From Polycyclovorans sp002706265 (GTDB taxonomy: Bacteria > Pseudomonadota > Gammaproteobacteria > Nevskiales > Nevskiaceae): a stretch of DNA of 64,000 nucleotides. The notes under the pieces were generated by a model. It saw only the letters and a program-made list of their open reading frames with translations, made no database searches and was not told the origin of the DNA. The first letter of the stretch is position 1. Each line of letters opens with the position of its first letter. Made by a program: the position numbers and the translations under genes. Of the stretch, positions 43,541-52,261 are shown in pieces. The stretch spans positions 186,001-250,000 of the forward strand of contig CAXBBM010000002.1 in the NCBI GenBank assembly GCA_963973915.1, read 5' to 3'.

Positions 43541-44238
43541 GCGCGCGCAGCCTGTTCGTGACCGGCACCGATACCGGCGTCGGCAAAACCGTGGTGGCCT
43601 GCACGGTGCTGCGGCAACTGGTGGCCGACGGACAGCGCGCCGTGGGCTTCAAGCCGGTGGCCAGTGGCTGCGAGACAACGCCGCACGGGCTTCGTAATGA
43701 CGATGCCCTGGCGCTGCAGGCGGCCAGCGGACTGTCGGCCGCCTACGAGCAGATCAATCCCTATGCGTTCGCGCCGCCCATCGCCCCCCATCTGGCCGCG
43801 GCCTCAGTGGGCCAAACGGTGCGCATCAGTGTGCTCGACCAGGCCCACGCCGCGCTGGCGGCCTGTGCCGATTGGGTGATCGTCGAAGGCGCCGGCGGCT
43901 GGGCGGTGCCGCTCAATGACGATCTGAGCTTCGGCGGGTGGGTGGCCCAGCGCGACTGGCCGGTACTGCTGGTGGTGGGCATGCGGCTGGGCTGTATCAA
44001 CCACGCCATGCTCTCGGTGGAGGCCATCAGCCGCCGCGCCCGCCTCGTCGGCTGGGTGGCCAACGGCCTGGCCGAGCGCATGGACGCCTATGACGAAACC
44101 CTGGCCTGCCTCAAGCGACAGATTGCCGTCCCGTTCTGGGGCGAGATCGCCACCGGCAGGCCACATGGGGCGCAACTGGACCTGTCGCGCCTCGCGCAAC
44201 TGCGGTGCGAAACGACCGACGACGCAGGCCCGCCATGA
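43537..44238 (+). CDS. bioD: Dethiobiotin synthetase
   Basis: 233 aa from a GTG overlapping bioF (GTGA). P-loop GTDTGVGKTVVA and the substrate motif VEGAGGWAVPL are typical of BioD. It closes the ureido ring of biotin with CO2 and ATP. bioA, bioC and bioH are not in the window, so the operon covers only part of the pathway. Confidence 0.96.
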   Translation: MSARSLFVTGTDTGVGKTVVACTVLRQLVADGQRAVGFKPVASGCETTPHGLRNDDALALQAASGLSAAYEQINPYAFAPPIAPHLAAASVGQTVRISVLDQAHAALAACADWVIVEGAGGWAVPLNDDLSFGGWVAQRDWPVLLVVGMRLGCINHAMLSVEAISRRARLVGWVANGLAERMDAYDETLACLKRQIAVPFWGEIATGRPHGAQLDLSRLAQLRCETTDDAGPP

Positions 44239-44342
44239 CGGCTCAAGCGCGATCAACCCGCCCGCGGCCCGGCCTCAGGTGCCGGCGGCCGGGGCGTGTT
44301 GGCTTTCCCTCCCGGCGGTGGCACCCTGATCTTTAATGGTGA

Positions 44343-44912
44343 ATGGACCCGATTCCTTTGCGTGAGGGTTTTCGCTTGCACTACAATCCGCACCCCAGCA
44401 GAAACGACTCTCCAGCGGCCTTGCCGGCGCGGGTGGTCATCGCGCCCAACGCGTCGCTGAGCCCTGAACAGGCGGTGTGGTTCATGGCGTCGATTTCTGC
44501 AGTAGGACTGAGTATTGCGCTGGTGTTCACGTGGATGGGTTTCTGGCCGGTGCTGCCGATTGCGGGTCTGGAATTGACTGCGCTGGGCGCTGCGCTTTGG
44601 GTCAGTCTGCGGCGCAATGCGTATCGGGAAGTGGTGGATGTCAATGACGGGCACGTCATCGTGGAAATGGGTCGGGTGGGCGAGGGTGCTGTCAGCACCA
44701 TTTGCTGGCCGAGGGCCTGGACAAGGATCGATTTACGGGCGGGCGCCAACCGTTTGGCGCCCACCGAGTTATGGCTCGCTTTTGGAGCGCAGCGCCTGCG
44801 ACTGGCGCGCTGCCTCACTGATGAAGAACGTGAATGTTTGGCTGACCGGCTCAAAAGCCTGATCAAGGCGCCGGCAGTGTTACCCGGGCTTACAACGGCC
44901 CGGACCGGATGA
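44343..44912 (+). CDS. DUF2244 family membrane protein beside the cytochrome oxidase genes
   Basis: 189 aa. Two hydrophobic helices (about 45-92) followed by a soluble domain with WPRAWTRIDL and a LAFGAQRLRLARCL motif. This matches DUF2244 proteins, which recur just before coxB in proteobacteria and have no assigned role. It lies 15 nt before coxB, so it is probably cotranscribed with it. The 104-bp gap upstream likely holds the promoter, but no boxes are clear. Confidence 0.8.
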   Translation: MDPIPLREGFRLHYNPHPSRNDSPAALPARVVIAPNASLSPEQAVWFMASISAVGLSIALVFTWMGFWPVLPIAGLELTALGAALWVSLRRNAYREVVDVNDGHVIVEMGRVGEGAVSTICWPRAWTRIDLRAGANRLAPTELWLAFGAQRLRLARCLTDEERECLADRLKSLIKAPAVLPGLTTARTG

Positions 44913-44927
44913 CGATTGGAGAGTGAA

Positions 44928-46187
44928 ATGCTGAAGCGCTTGCAGGCGGCTGTCATGGGGTCGGCGGTACTGGGGCTGTTGAACACCACGGCGGCATCGG
45001 CCTATCTGGACACCAGCAATGGTTGGAACCTGCCGACCGGCGCGACCGACATCGGCGCCGAGGTCTTTTCGCTGCACATGTGGATGTTCTGGATCTGCAC
45101 GGTGATCGGCATCGGCGTGTTCGGCACGATGATGTACTCCATCATCCGTCACCGAAAATCGTTGGGCGCCAAGTCGGCGAGCTTCCACCATTCAACCGCC
45201 GTCGAGATTGTCTGGACGGCCCTGCCGTTCGCGATCCTGATTGCCATCGCCATTCCGGCCGCCGGCACCCTGATCAAGATGGAAGATACCCGTGATGCCG
45301 ACATCACCATCAAGGTGACCGGCTACCAGTGGATGTGGGAGTACGAGTATCTGGGCGAAGACGTGCGCTTCTTCTCGCGCCTGAAGCAGGACGCCAACGA
45401 GGCCCGTCAGCTCAAGTCCGGGATCGATGTCCACCAGGTCGAAAACTATTTGGTCGATGTGGACCGCCCCCTGATGATTCCCGTGGGCAAGAAGGTGCGC
45501 TTTCTGATCACCTCCAACGATGTCATCCACGCTTGGTGGGTGTCTGACCTGACGGTGAAAAAAGACGCCATTCCGGGTTACATCAACGAAGCGTGGACCA
45601 ATGCCAAGGTGCCGGGCACCTACCGCGGCGTCTGTGCCGAACTCTGTGGCCGTGACCATGGCTTCATGCCGATCGTGGTCGAGGCGGTCCCGCAGGACGA
45701 ATTCGACGCCTGGCTTGCCGAGCAGAAAGGGTCATCCTCGGACACGGCCGATGTGGCCGGCACCCCCAAGACGGTGACGGTCGATGAGTCCGCCGCAACC
45801 GAAGTTGCAGCGGCCGGGTCCCCCGCCGTTGCTGCCGACGACGCAGCCGAGGGCGCTGAAGAAGCCGCGGATGCCGAGGCCCCGGCCGAAACGGACCTCG
45901 ATGCCCTGATGGCGTCCGGTGAAACCGTCTACACCCGCAACTGCGCTGCATGCCACCAGGCTGCGGGCACCGGCCTGCCGCCCAACTTCCCCTCGCTGGT
46001 GGGCAGTGCGGTGGTCACCGGCGATGCCGATGCGCAGGTCATGCAGATTCTCAAAGGCAAGGGCATGATGCCGCCGTTCGCCAATCTGTCTGACGCCGAC
46101 ATTGCCGCAGTCGTCACCTACACCCGCAACAGCTGGGGCAACGACAGCGGTGTGGTTCAGCCGGCCGACGTTGCCGCGCTGCGCTAA
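44928..46187 (+). CDS. coxB: Cytochrome c oxidase subunit II with fused cytochrome c domain
   Basis: 419 aa from ATG with GGAGAG upstream. Signal-like N-terminus ending ASA, two membrane helices, then the CuA cupredoxin domain with HAWW and CAELCGRDHGFM ligands. An acidic Ala/Glu linker leads to a C-terminal cytochrome c domain with CAACH (Cys339, Cys342, His343). The fusion defines a caa3-type subunit II which delivers electrons directly from the c heme to CuA. 57 bp separate it from coxA. Confidence 0.96.
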   Translation: MLKRLQAAVMGSAVLGLLNTTAASAYLDTSNGWNLPTGATDIGAEVFSLHMWMFWICTVIGIGVFGTMMYSIIRHRKSLGAKSASFHHSTAVEIVWTALPFAILIAIAIPAAGTLIKMEDTRDADITIKVTGYQWMWEYEYLGEDVRFFSRLKQDANEARQLKSGIDVHQVENYLVDVDRPLMIPVGKKVRFLITSNDVIHAWWVSDLTVKKDAIPGYINEAWTNAKVPGTYRGVCAELCGRDHGFMPIVVEAVPQDEFDAWLAEQKGSSSDTADVAGTPKTVTVDESAATEVAAAGSPAVAADDAAEGAEEAADAEAPAETDLDALMASGETVYTRNCAACHQAAGTGLPPNFPSLVGSAVVTGDADAQVMQILKGKGMMPPFANLSDADIAAVVTYTRNSWGNDSGVVQPADVAALR

Positions 46188-46244
46188 ACCCGCACTGGTT
46201 TTACCGCCCTAATTTTCAGACGCACCCGAGTTCAGGAGCAACAG

Positions 46245-47891
46245 ATGGCCCACGCACACGCTGATCACCACGACGATCACGACCACCACGGCCCCGACAA
46301 GGGGATCATGCGCTGGATCAAGACCACCAACCATAAAGATCTGGGAACGCTGTATCTGTTCTTCGCGTTCACCATGTTCTTCATTGGCGGAATGATGTCG
46401 CTGGTCATCCGCGCCGAGCTGTTCCAGCCCGGTCTGCAGTTCGTGCATCCGGAATTCTTCAACCAGATGACGACGATGCACGCGCTGGTGATGATTTTCG
46501 GCGGCGTCATGCCCGGCTTCGTGGGCCTGGCCAACTGGATGGTGCCGATGCAGGTCGGCTGCTCCGATCTGGCCCTGCCGCGCATCAACAACTGGGGCTT
46601 CTGGCTGTTGCCTGCGGCGTTCACGCTGCTGCTGTCAACGCTGTTCCTGCCCGGCGGCGCGCCCGCCGGTGGCTGGACCATGTACCCGCCGCTGGTGCTG
46701 CAGACCGGTGATGCGTTTCCGTTTCTGATCTTTGCGGTCCACTTGATGGGGATCTCGTCGATCACCGGCGCCATCAACATCGTCGTGACCATTCTCAACA
46801 TGCGTGCGCCCGGCATGACGCTGCTGAAAATGCCGCTGTTCGTCTGGACTTGGCTGATCACCGCCTACCTGCTGATCGCGGTCATGCCCGTGCTGGCCGG
46901 CGCGGTGACCATGCTGCTGACCGACAAGTACTTTGCCACCAGTTTCTTCACCGCCTCGGGCGGCGGTGACCCGGTGATGTTCCAGCACATTTTCTGGTTC
47001 TTCGGGCATCCCGAGGTGTACATCATGATTCTGCCGGCCTTCGGCATCGTCAGCACCATCATCCCGACGTTTGCCCGCAAGCGGCTGTTTGGCTACGACT
47101 CGATGGTGTATGCCACGGCGTCGATTGCCTTCCTCAGCTTCATCGTCTGGGCGCACCACATGTTCACCGTGGGCATGCCGCTGGCTGCCGAGCTGTTCTT
47201 CATGTTCGCGACCATGCTGATCGCCGTGCCGACCGGCGTGAAGGTGTTCAACTGGGTGGCGACGATGTGGCGAGGCTCGATGACCTTCGAGACCCCGATG
47301 CTGTTCGCCATCGCCTTCGTGTTTCTGTTCACCATCGGGGGTTTCTCGGGCCTGATGCTGGCGCTGACGCCGGTGGACTTCCTCTATCACGACACCTACT
47401 TCGTGGTGGCGCACTTCCACTACGTGCTGGTGCCGGGCGCGGTGTTCTCGATCATCGCTGCCGTGTACTACTGGATCCCGAAGTGGACCGGTCGCATGTA
47501 CAACGAATCCCTGGGCAAGCTGCATTTCTGGCTGTCGGCGATTTTCATCAACGTGACCTTCTTCCCCCAGCACTTCGCCGGTCTGGCCGGCATGCAGCGT
47601 CGCGTGCCCGACTATGCCGTGCAGTTCCTGGATTTCAACGTCTGGTCGTCGGTCGGGGCGTTCGTGTTCTTCTTCGCCCAGTTCATTTTCATCTACAACA
47701 TGCTCGCCTGCTGCTACGGTTGGGGCGGGCGCAAGCGCGATCTGACCGACCGCGTGTGGGAAGGCGCGACCGGACTGGAATGGACCGTGCCGTCACCTGC
47801 GCCATATCACACGTTCGAAGATCAGCCGCAGATCGGTGACGACGGCGAGCCGGTGAAGGTGAAAGCCACCAAGACCGCGAAGGCCCATTGA
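46245..47891 (+). CDS. coxA: Cytochrome c oxidase subunit I
   Basis: 548 aa with AGGAG 7 nt before ATG. Heme-copper oxidase signature around FFGHPEVYIMILP (the His-Tyr cross-link region), HHMFTVG and the HFHYVL heme ligands are present, with twelve helices. The protein begins with an unusual His/Asp-rich tract (seven His among the first 16 residues). It is the proton-pumping core of an aa3-type oxidase. The stop overlaps a tiny following gene. Confidence 0.97.
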   Translation: MAHAHADHHDDHDHHGPDKGIMRWIKTTNHKDLGTLYLFFAFTMFFIGGMMSLVIRAELFQPGLQFVHPEFFNQMTTMHALVMIFGGVMPGFVGLANWMVPMQVGCSDLALPRINNWGFWLLPAAFTLLLSTLFLPGGAPAGGWTMYPPLVLQTGDAFPFLIFAVHLMGISSITGAINIVVTILNMRAPGMTLLKMPLFVWTWLITAYLLIAVMPVLAGAVTMLLTDKYFATSFFTASGGGDPVMFQHIFWFFGHPEVYIMILPAFGIVSTIIPTFARKRLFGYDSMVYATASIAFLSFIVWAHHMFTVGMPLAAELFFMFATMLIAVPTGVKVFNWVATMWRGSMTFETPMLFAIAFVFLFTIGGFSGLMLALTPVDFLYHDTYFVVAHFHYVLVPGAVFSIIAAVYYWIPKWTGRMYNESLGKLHFWLSAIFINVTFFPQHFAGLAGMQRRVPDYAVQFLDFNVWSSVGAFVFFFAQFIFIYNMLACCYGWGGRKRDLTDRVWEGATGLEWTVPSPAPYHTFEDQPQIGDDGEPVKVKATKTAKAH

Positions 47892-48028
47892 GCAACCGGC
47901 CTGACAAGCTGACCGAGCAGCAGCTGGCTGCCCGTGCGCGCCGAAACTGGATTCTGTTCGGCGTGCACGTGGTGCTGGCGATTGTGATTTTTCTGGGTTT
48001 CTACCTCAAGGTGACGCGCGGCGGATGA
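47888..48028 (+). CDS. 46-aa single-helix cytochrome oxidase small protein
   Basis: Read from TTG at 47888 overlapping the coxA stop, ending at TGA 48026-48028 that overlaps the ctaG ATG. Translation starts SNRPDKLTEQQLAARARR and continues into one hydrophobic helix ending FYLKVTRGG. A basic cytoplasmic segment plus one membrane helix, between coxA and ctaG, fits the small oxidase assembly proteins seen at this position in other proteobacteria. The tight overlaps on both sides strongly support that it is real. Confidence 0.75.
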   Translation: MSNRPDKLTEQQLAARARRNWILFGVHVVLAIVIFLGFYLKVTRGG

Positions 48029-48561
48029 AGAACGCAGGCCGCTACCGTCATGCGATGCGCCTGGGTGTGGTCGTGGTGGCCATGTTCGGCTTCGGCTACG
48101 CGCTGGTGCCTTTGTATAACGCCCTGTGTGATGCGCTGGGCATCAATGGACGTACGGCATTGGTCGCGGCCGAGGCGCTTGAGGCGGTCAAGCCGGATCT
48201 GAGCCGAACGGTGAAGGTGGAGTTCGTGACCACCGTCAATGGTTCGGCACCCTGGGATTTTTCGTCTGAACAGCCGTCCATTGAAGTCCATCCGGGCGAG
48301 TTGCACACGGTGATTTTCAACGTCACCAATCACGGGGATGCCGCCGTGGGTCAGGCCGTCCCCAACATCGCGCCGTGGAACGCGGCGCGCCACCTGCGCA
48401 AGACCGAATGTTTCTGCTTCAACAATCAGCCTCTGCCCAGTGGTGAAGCACAGCAGATGCCGATGCGCTTCATGATTGACCCGGCCCTGCCGGCTGATAT
48501 CAATACCGTCACGCTGTCGTATACCTTTTTCGATGTACCCCAGGTTGCCGCGGTGCACTGA
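48025..48561 (+). CDS. ctaG: Cytochrome c oxidase copper-assembly protein (Cox11)
   Basis: 178 aa. N-terminal membrane anchor (LGVVVVAMFGFGYALVPLYNALCDALG) with a Cys, and a periplasmic immunoglobulin-like domain with the copper motif ECFCFNNQ. It delivers copper to the CuB site of CoxA. Starts inside the stop of the 46-aa gene (ATGA). Confidence 0.95.
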   Translation: MKNAGRYRHAMRLGVVVVAMFGFGYALVPLYNALCDALGINGRTALVAAEALEAVKPDLSRTVKVEFVTTVNGSAPWDFSSEQPSIEVHPGELHTVIFNVTNHGDAAVGQAVPNIAPWNAARHLRKTECFCFNNQPLPSGEAQQMPMRFMIDPALPADINTVTLSYTFFDVPQVAAVH

Positions 48562-48632
48562 GCACGTCGCAATCGGACCCGTTTCATCAACGTTTGCCGT
48601 CACGCATAACAACGCAGATCGAGGGAGTCACC

Positions 48633-49508
48633 ATGGCCACAGCAGCGCCAAACAAAGACCGCTATTTCGTCCCCGCGCCCAGCGCCTGGCCGTTCATGAT
48701 GACGATTGGCCTGGCCATTCTCGTGCTCGGCGTCTCCAACTATCTGGAATCGAAGAGCTTCGGCACGATTCCGATGCTGGCGGGCCTGGCACTGGTGATC
48801 TACATCGTCTTCCGCTGGTTTGGGGGCGTGATCTCGGAAAGTGAGCGCGGCGAGTACGGCAAGCAGGTCGACATGACCTATCGCTGGAGCATGGGCTGGT
48901 TCATCTTTTCCGAGGTGATGTTCTTCGGCGCTTTCTTCGGCGCACTGTTCTACGCGCGCACCCTGTCGCTGCCCTGGCTGTCGGGCGCGGGTGAAAAGAT
49001 TGAAACCAATCTGCAGATCTGGCCCGGTTTCGAAGCGGTGTGGCCCAGCAATGGCCCGGCTGCGCTCGGCGGCGATTTCCAGACCATCCCCGCCTTCGAC
49101 GTGCCGTTGATCAACACGCTGATCCTGCTGACCTCCGGGGTGACCATCACCCTGTCGCACCACGCGCTGAAAGAAGACAAGCGTTTGCCGGCGATCCTGT
49201 GGATGTGGGCCACCGTTGCCCTCGGGGTGCTGTTCCTGTACTTCCAGGTTGAGGAATACATCCACGCCTACCGCGACCTGAACCTGACCATGGGCTCGGG
49301 CATCTATGGCTCGACCTTCTTCATGCTGACCGGCTTCCACGGCATGCACGTGACGCTGGGCACGATCATGCTCATCGTGATTGCGCTGCGCTTGATGAAA
49401 GGCCATTTCAAGCCCGATTCACATTTCGGCTACGAAGGCGTGGCGTGGTACTGGCACTTCGTCGACGTGGTGTGGCTGGGCCTGTTCGTGGTGGTCTACT
49501 GGCTCTGA
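48633..49508 (+). CDS. coxC: Cytochrome c oxidase subunit III
   Basis: 291 aa from ATG with GAGGGAG upstream. Seven hydrophobic segments, the subunit III pattern with FSEVMFFGAFFGALFYAR and the C-terminal GFHGMHVTLGTIML and YWHFVDVVWLGLF motifs. It stabilises subunit I and its proton uptake. The operon ends here with a strong terminator. Confidence 0.96.
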   Translation: MATAAPNKDRYFVPAPSAWPFMMTIGLAILVLGVSNYLESKSFGTIPMLAGLALVIYIVFRWFGGVISESERGEYGKQVDMTYRWSMGWFIFSEVMFFGAFFGALFYARTLSLPWLSGAGEKIETNLQIWPGFEAVWPSNGPAALGGDFQTIPAFDVPLINTLILLTSGVTITLSHHALKEDKRLPAILWMWATVALGVLFLYFQVEEYIHAYRDLNLTMGSGIYGSTFFMLTGFHGMHVTLGTIMLIVIALRLMKGHFKPDSHFGYEGVAWYWHFVDVVWLGLFVVVYWL

Positions 49509-49526
49509 TGGTGCGGTTCTCCACCC

Positions 49527-49559
49527 ATAAAAAAGGCCCGAATCACGGGCCTTTTTTAT
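49527..49559. terminator. Bidirectional rho-independent terminator after coxC
   Basis: 12-bp stem AAAAAAGGCCCG / CGGGCCTTTTTT with a 5-nt loop, A-tract and T-tract on either side. It serves coxC on the plus strand and the convergent small gene on the minus strand. Confidence 0.9.
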
Positions 49560-49576
49560 GGTCTCAATGGCAGCGC

Positions 49577-49816
49577 TCAGGGTTGTGGCCCGTGCGGCAT
49601 GATCCAGCCCAGACCGTAGGCGACCAATACGAAGATGATCAAGGTGACTGACAGGACCACGCGCAGTTTCAACAGACCGAGGGTTCGTTTGCGTGACGAG
49701 TTGTCCTTGACGAGGAAAAATGCGCTGGTGAACAGGCTGGCGATGATGCCCAGCAGCAATGCGGCAATGATGAGTTTGGCGATCACCAGCAGGCTCTTTG
49801 CGATTAGGGCGACCAT
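49577..49816 (-). CDS. DUF2909-type twin-transmembrane protein
   Basis: 79 aa from ATG (MVALIAKSLLVIAKLII). Two membrane helices joined by a short polar loop (KDNSSRKRTLGLLKLR). Small DUF2909 proteins occur between coxC and the SURF1 gene in Pseudomonas and relatives; their function is unknown, presumably linked to the oxidase. It is divergent from SURF1 by 66 bp. Confidence 0.8.
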   Translation of the reverse strand: MVALIAKSLLVIAKLIIAALLLGIIASLFTSAFFLVKDNSSRKRTLGLLKLRVVLSVTLIIFVLVAYGLGWIMPHGPQP

Positions 49817-49882
49817 GATAGGGCGAGGTCGGCGCGCCTGCGTGCGGGGCGGGCGTGACCCGGCCAGGGTGCCTTCCGGCCG

Positions 49883-50599
49883 ATGACCGGCACGCGCAGC
49901 TTTCGGCCTCCACGCTGGTCCTGGCTGGGCTACCTGCCCTTGATGGCATTGCTCTTGTCGCTGGGCGGCTGGCAGTTGAACCGTGGGCTCACCAAGGTGG
50001 CGCTCGACGAGGATGCGGCGGCGCCGCAGGTGATGCAGCCCTGGTCGGAGACGCTGGTGCCGCAGATCACGCCGCCCCTGCCGGTGCGCATGCGGGGTGA
50101 ATATCGGTCGGCACCCCTGTTGTTGCTGGACAATCAGAGTCACGACCGGCACCCCGGAGTTCACCTCTGGGCGGTGTTCCAGCCCGATCAGGGGCCGCTG
50201 GTGGTGGTCAACCAGGGCTGGATGCCGTGGAACGGGGGGCGTGACGCACTGCCCGACCTGCCGCCACTGCCCACCGAGGCGCAGACGCTTGAGGGCCTGT
50301 GGCGCCCCTTGCCCCGCGCCGGCATCGCGCTGGCGCAGGCCGAGTGCAGCCCGCTCACGCAGTCACCGGCGCTGGTGCTGTACCCGACAGCGGCGACCCT
50401 GGGCTGCCTGCTGGACGCGCCGGTGGCGGACGGGCTGCTGCTGCTGGACCCCGACGACCGGCATCCCGGGGTTCGGGCGTGGTCGCTGACGGCGGCGGTG
50501 CCTGCCACCCGCCATTTTGGATACGCCGCGCAATGGTTCATGTTTGCGGCAGTGCTGACTTTTTTCTTTGTGACGCTGAATTTGAGGGTAAAGGCATGA
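49883..50599 (+). CDS. SURF1-family cytochrome oxidase assembly protein
   Basis: 238 aa. N-terminal and C-terminal membrane helices flank a periplasmic domain, with NQGWMPW and HFGYAAQWFMFA near the end as in SURF1/Shy1. It is thought to assist heme a insertion into subunit I. Its stop overlaps the next gene's ATG. Confidence 0.92.
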   Translation: MTGTRSFRPPRWSWLGYLPLMALLLSLGGWQLNRGLTKVALDEDAAAPQVMQPWSETLVPQITPPLPVRMRGEYRSAPLLLLDNQSHDRHPGVHLWAVFQPDQGPLVVVNQGWMPWNGGRDALPDLPPLPTEAQTLEGLWRPLPRAGIALAQAECSPLTQSPALVLYPTAATLGCLLDAPVADGLLLLDPDDRHPGVRAWSLTAAVPATRHFGYAAQWFMFAAVLTFFFVTLNLRVKA

Positions 50600-51186
50600 C
50601 GCAATCGCGGGTCAAGGGACGGCTGCAGCTGGTGCTGCTGGGTCTGCTGTTTTCGGCACCTCTGGTGATGGCCGCGGTGCTGTATTTCGTTGCGCCCGAA
50701 TGGCAACCCGAAGGGCGCACCAATTACGGCGAGCTGATCCGTCCGGCGCAGCCGCTGCCCGAGCCGCAGTGGCGCAAGGTCGACGGCGAAACCGTGGGCC
50801 TGGCCGCGATTCGTGGGCACTGGAGCTGGGTGATGCGGATTGAGGGCGCCTGCGACGGCAGCTGCGAGACGGCCCTGTACGACCTGCGGCAGACGCGCAT
50901 GCTGCTCAACGAGAAGCGACTGCGGCTGCGACGCATCCTGTTGGTCGAAGATGCCAGCCGGCTTGAGGCACTGGCCGCGCAACTCGGCGAGGTGCACCCC
51001 GATCTGCAGATCTACGCGCCGCTGGACACGGATGCGGCGGCGGCCGCCTTCCCCGAAGCGGAACCGGGCACGGTGTTCGTGGTTGATCCGCTGGGCAATT
51101 TAATGATGCGCTACGCCCCGCAACCCGATCTTCGCAAGGTGCTCAAGGACATCAAGCGACTGATGCGGGTTTCGCAGGTCGGGTGA
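50596..51186 (+). CDS. Thioredoxin-fold membrane-anchored protein, SCO-like, of the oxidase locus
   Basis: 196 aa. One N-terminal helix then a periplasmic domain with CDGSC (CxxxC) after WSWVMRIEGA, followed by a VEDASRLEALAA and VVDPLGNLMMRYAP layout that resembles the SCO/thioredoxin fold. It is the counterpart of the conserved gene between SURF1 and ctaA in Pseudomonas. A copper chaperone or thiol-redox role for the CuA site is inferred. A canonical SCO copper His was not confirmed. Confidence 0.78.
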   Translation: MTQSRVKGRLQLVLLGLLFSAPLVMAAVLYFVAPEWQPEGRTNYGELIRPAQPLPEPQWRKVDGETVGLAAIRGHWSWVMRIEGACDGSCETALYDLRQTRMLLNEKRLRLRRILLVEDASRLEALAAQLGEVHPDLQIYAPLDTDAAAAAFPEAEPGTVFVVDPLGNLMMRYAPQPDLRKVLKDIKRLMRVSQVG

Positions 51187-51248
51187 GCCGGTCATTGCCA
51201 CCGGGCGCTTGCCGTAAAATGCGCGCCCTCGAATGCTTGTGAGCTGAG

Positions 51249-52253
51249 ATGAACTGGTTCTATCGCCTGTCGGTCGTCGCCACGGTTCTGTGCCTGGTCG
51301 TGGTGGTCCTCGGTGCCTACGTGCGCCTGTCGGATGCCGGCCTGGGGTGTCCCGATTGGCCCGGCTGCTATGGTCATCTGACCGTGCCCGAGGCCGAGGA
51401 ACACATTGCCCGTGCCGAGGCGCGCTTCCCGGAGCGCCCGGTGGACGTGGGCAAGGCGTGGCTGGAAATGATTCATCGCTATGCGGCCTCGACGCTCGGT
51501 CTGTTGCTGGTGGCCAGCGCGGTGATCAGCCTGCGCCACCGCGGCAGTTCAATGCCCACCAAGCTGCCGTGGGTGCTGCTGGTGGCCGTGCTGCTGCAGG
51601 GCACCCTGGGGATGTGGACCGTAACCTGGTTGCTGAAACCGGCGGTGGTGACGGCGCACCTGCTCGGCGGCATGACCATTCTGGCGCTGTTGTTTTTGCA
51701 GACCCTGTCCACGCGCCGCGCCGTGCGCAGCGCCTCGCCGGGCATCAAGCCGCCGCCCCATGTATCGCCGGGGCTGCGGCGTTTTGGATTGATTGCGCTG
51801 GTGGTGCTGGCGCTGCAGATCTTTCTCGGCGGGTGGACGTCGACCAACTACGCCGCATTCGGCTGCCCCGACTTCCCCACCTGCAACGGCGCCTACTGGC
51901 CCCCCGAGACCGACTTTCGCAGTGGCTTCAAAATCTGGCATGGCATCGGTGAAGATTTTGAAGGCGGCATTCTGAGTCAGGACGCGCGCGCCACCATTCA
52001 CTACGTGCATCGTCTGGGTGCCATCGTCACCACGCTGCTGCTGGGGTTTCTCGCCCTGCGCTTGTGGCGCAAGGCACGCCTGCCCGTGCACGCGACAGCA
52101 CTGGCGGCGGCGCTGGTGCTGCAAGTGCTGATCGGCATCGGCATCGTCGAATTGCAATTGCCTCTGGGCCTGGCGACGGCCCATAACCTCGGCGCCGCAT
52201 TGCTGCTGCTGGCGGTGGTTGCCGCCAACCATCGCCTCTGGCGCAGCGCTTGA
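51249..52253 (+). CDS. ctaA: Heme A synthase
   Basis: 334 aa, eight membrane helices. Two Cys pairs in LGCPDWPGC and FGCPDFPTC, and the conserved heme His within EMIHRYAAS and HYVHRLGA, identify CtaA/Cox15. It oxidises the C8 methyl of heme O to heme A. Confidence 0.95.
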   Translation: MNWFYRLSVVATVLCLVVVVLGAYVRLSDAGLGCPDWPGCYGHLTVPEAEEHIARAEARFPERPVDVGKAWLEMIHRYAASTLGLLLVASAVISLRHRGSSMPTKLPWVLLVAVLLQGTLGMWTVTWLLKPAVVTAHLLGGMTILALLFLQTLSTRRAVRSASPGIKPPPHVSPGLRRFGLIALVVLALQIFLGGWTSTNYAAFGCPDFPTCNGAYWPPETDFRSGFKIWHGIGEDFEGGILSQDARATIHYVHRLGAIVTTLLLGFLALRLWRKARLPVHATALAAALVLQVLIGIGIVELQLPLGLATAHNLGAALLLLAVVAANHRLWRSA

Positions 52254-52261
52254 GCCCCGCC

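Noticed and set aside
44239..44342. Terminator after bioD
   Set aside because: GC-rich inverted segments exist but pairing is imperfect and no T-tract follows.
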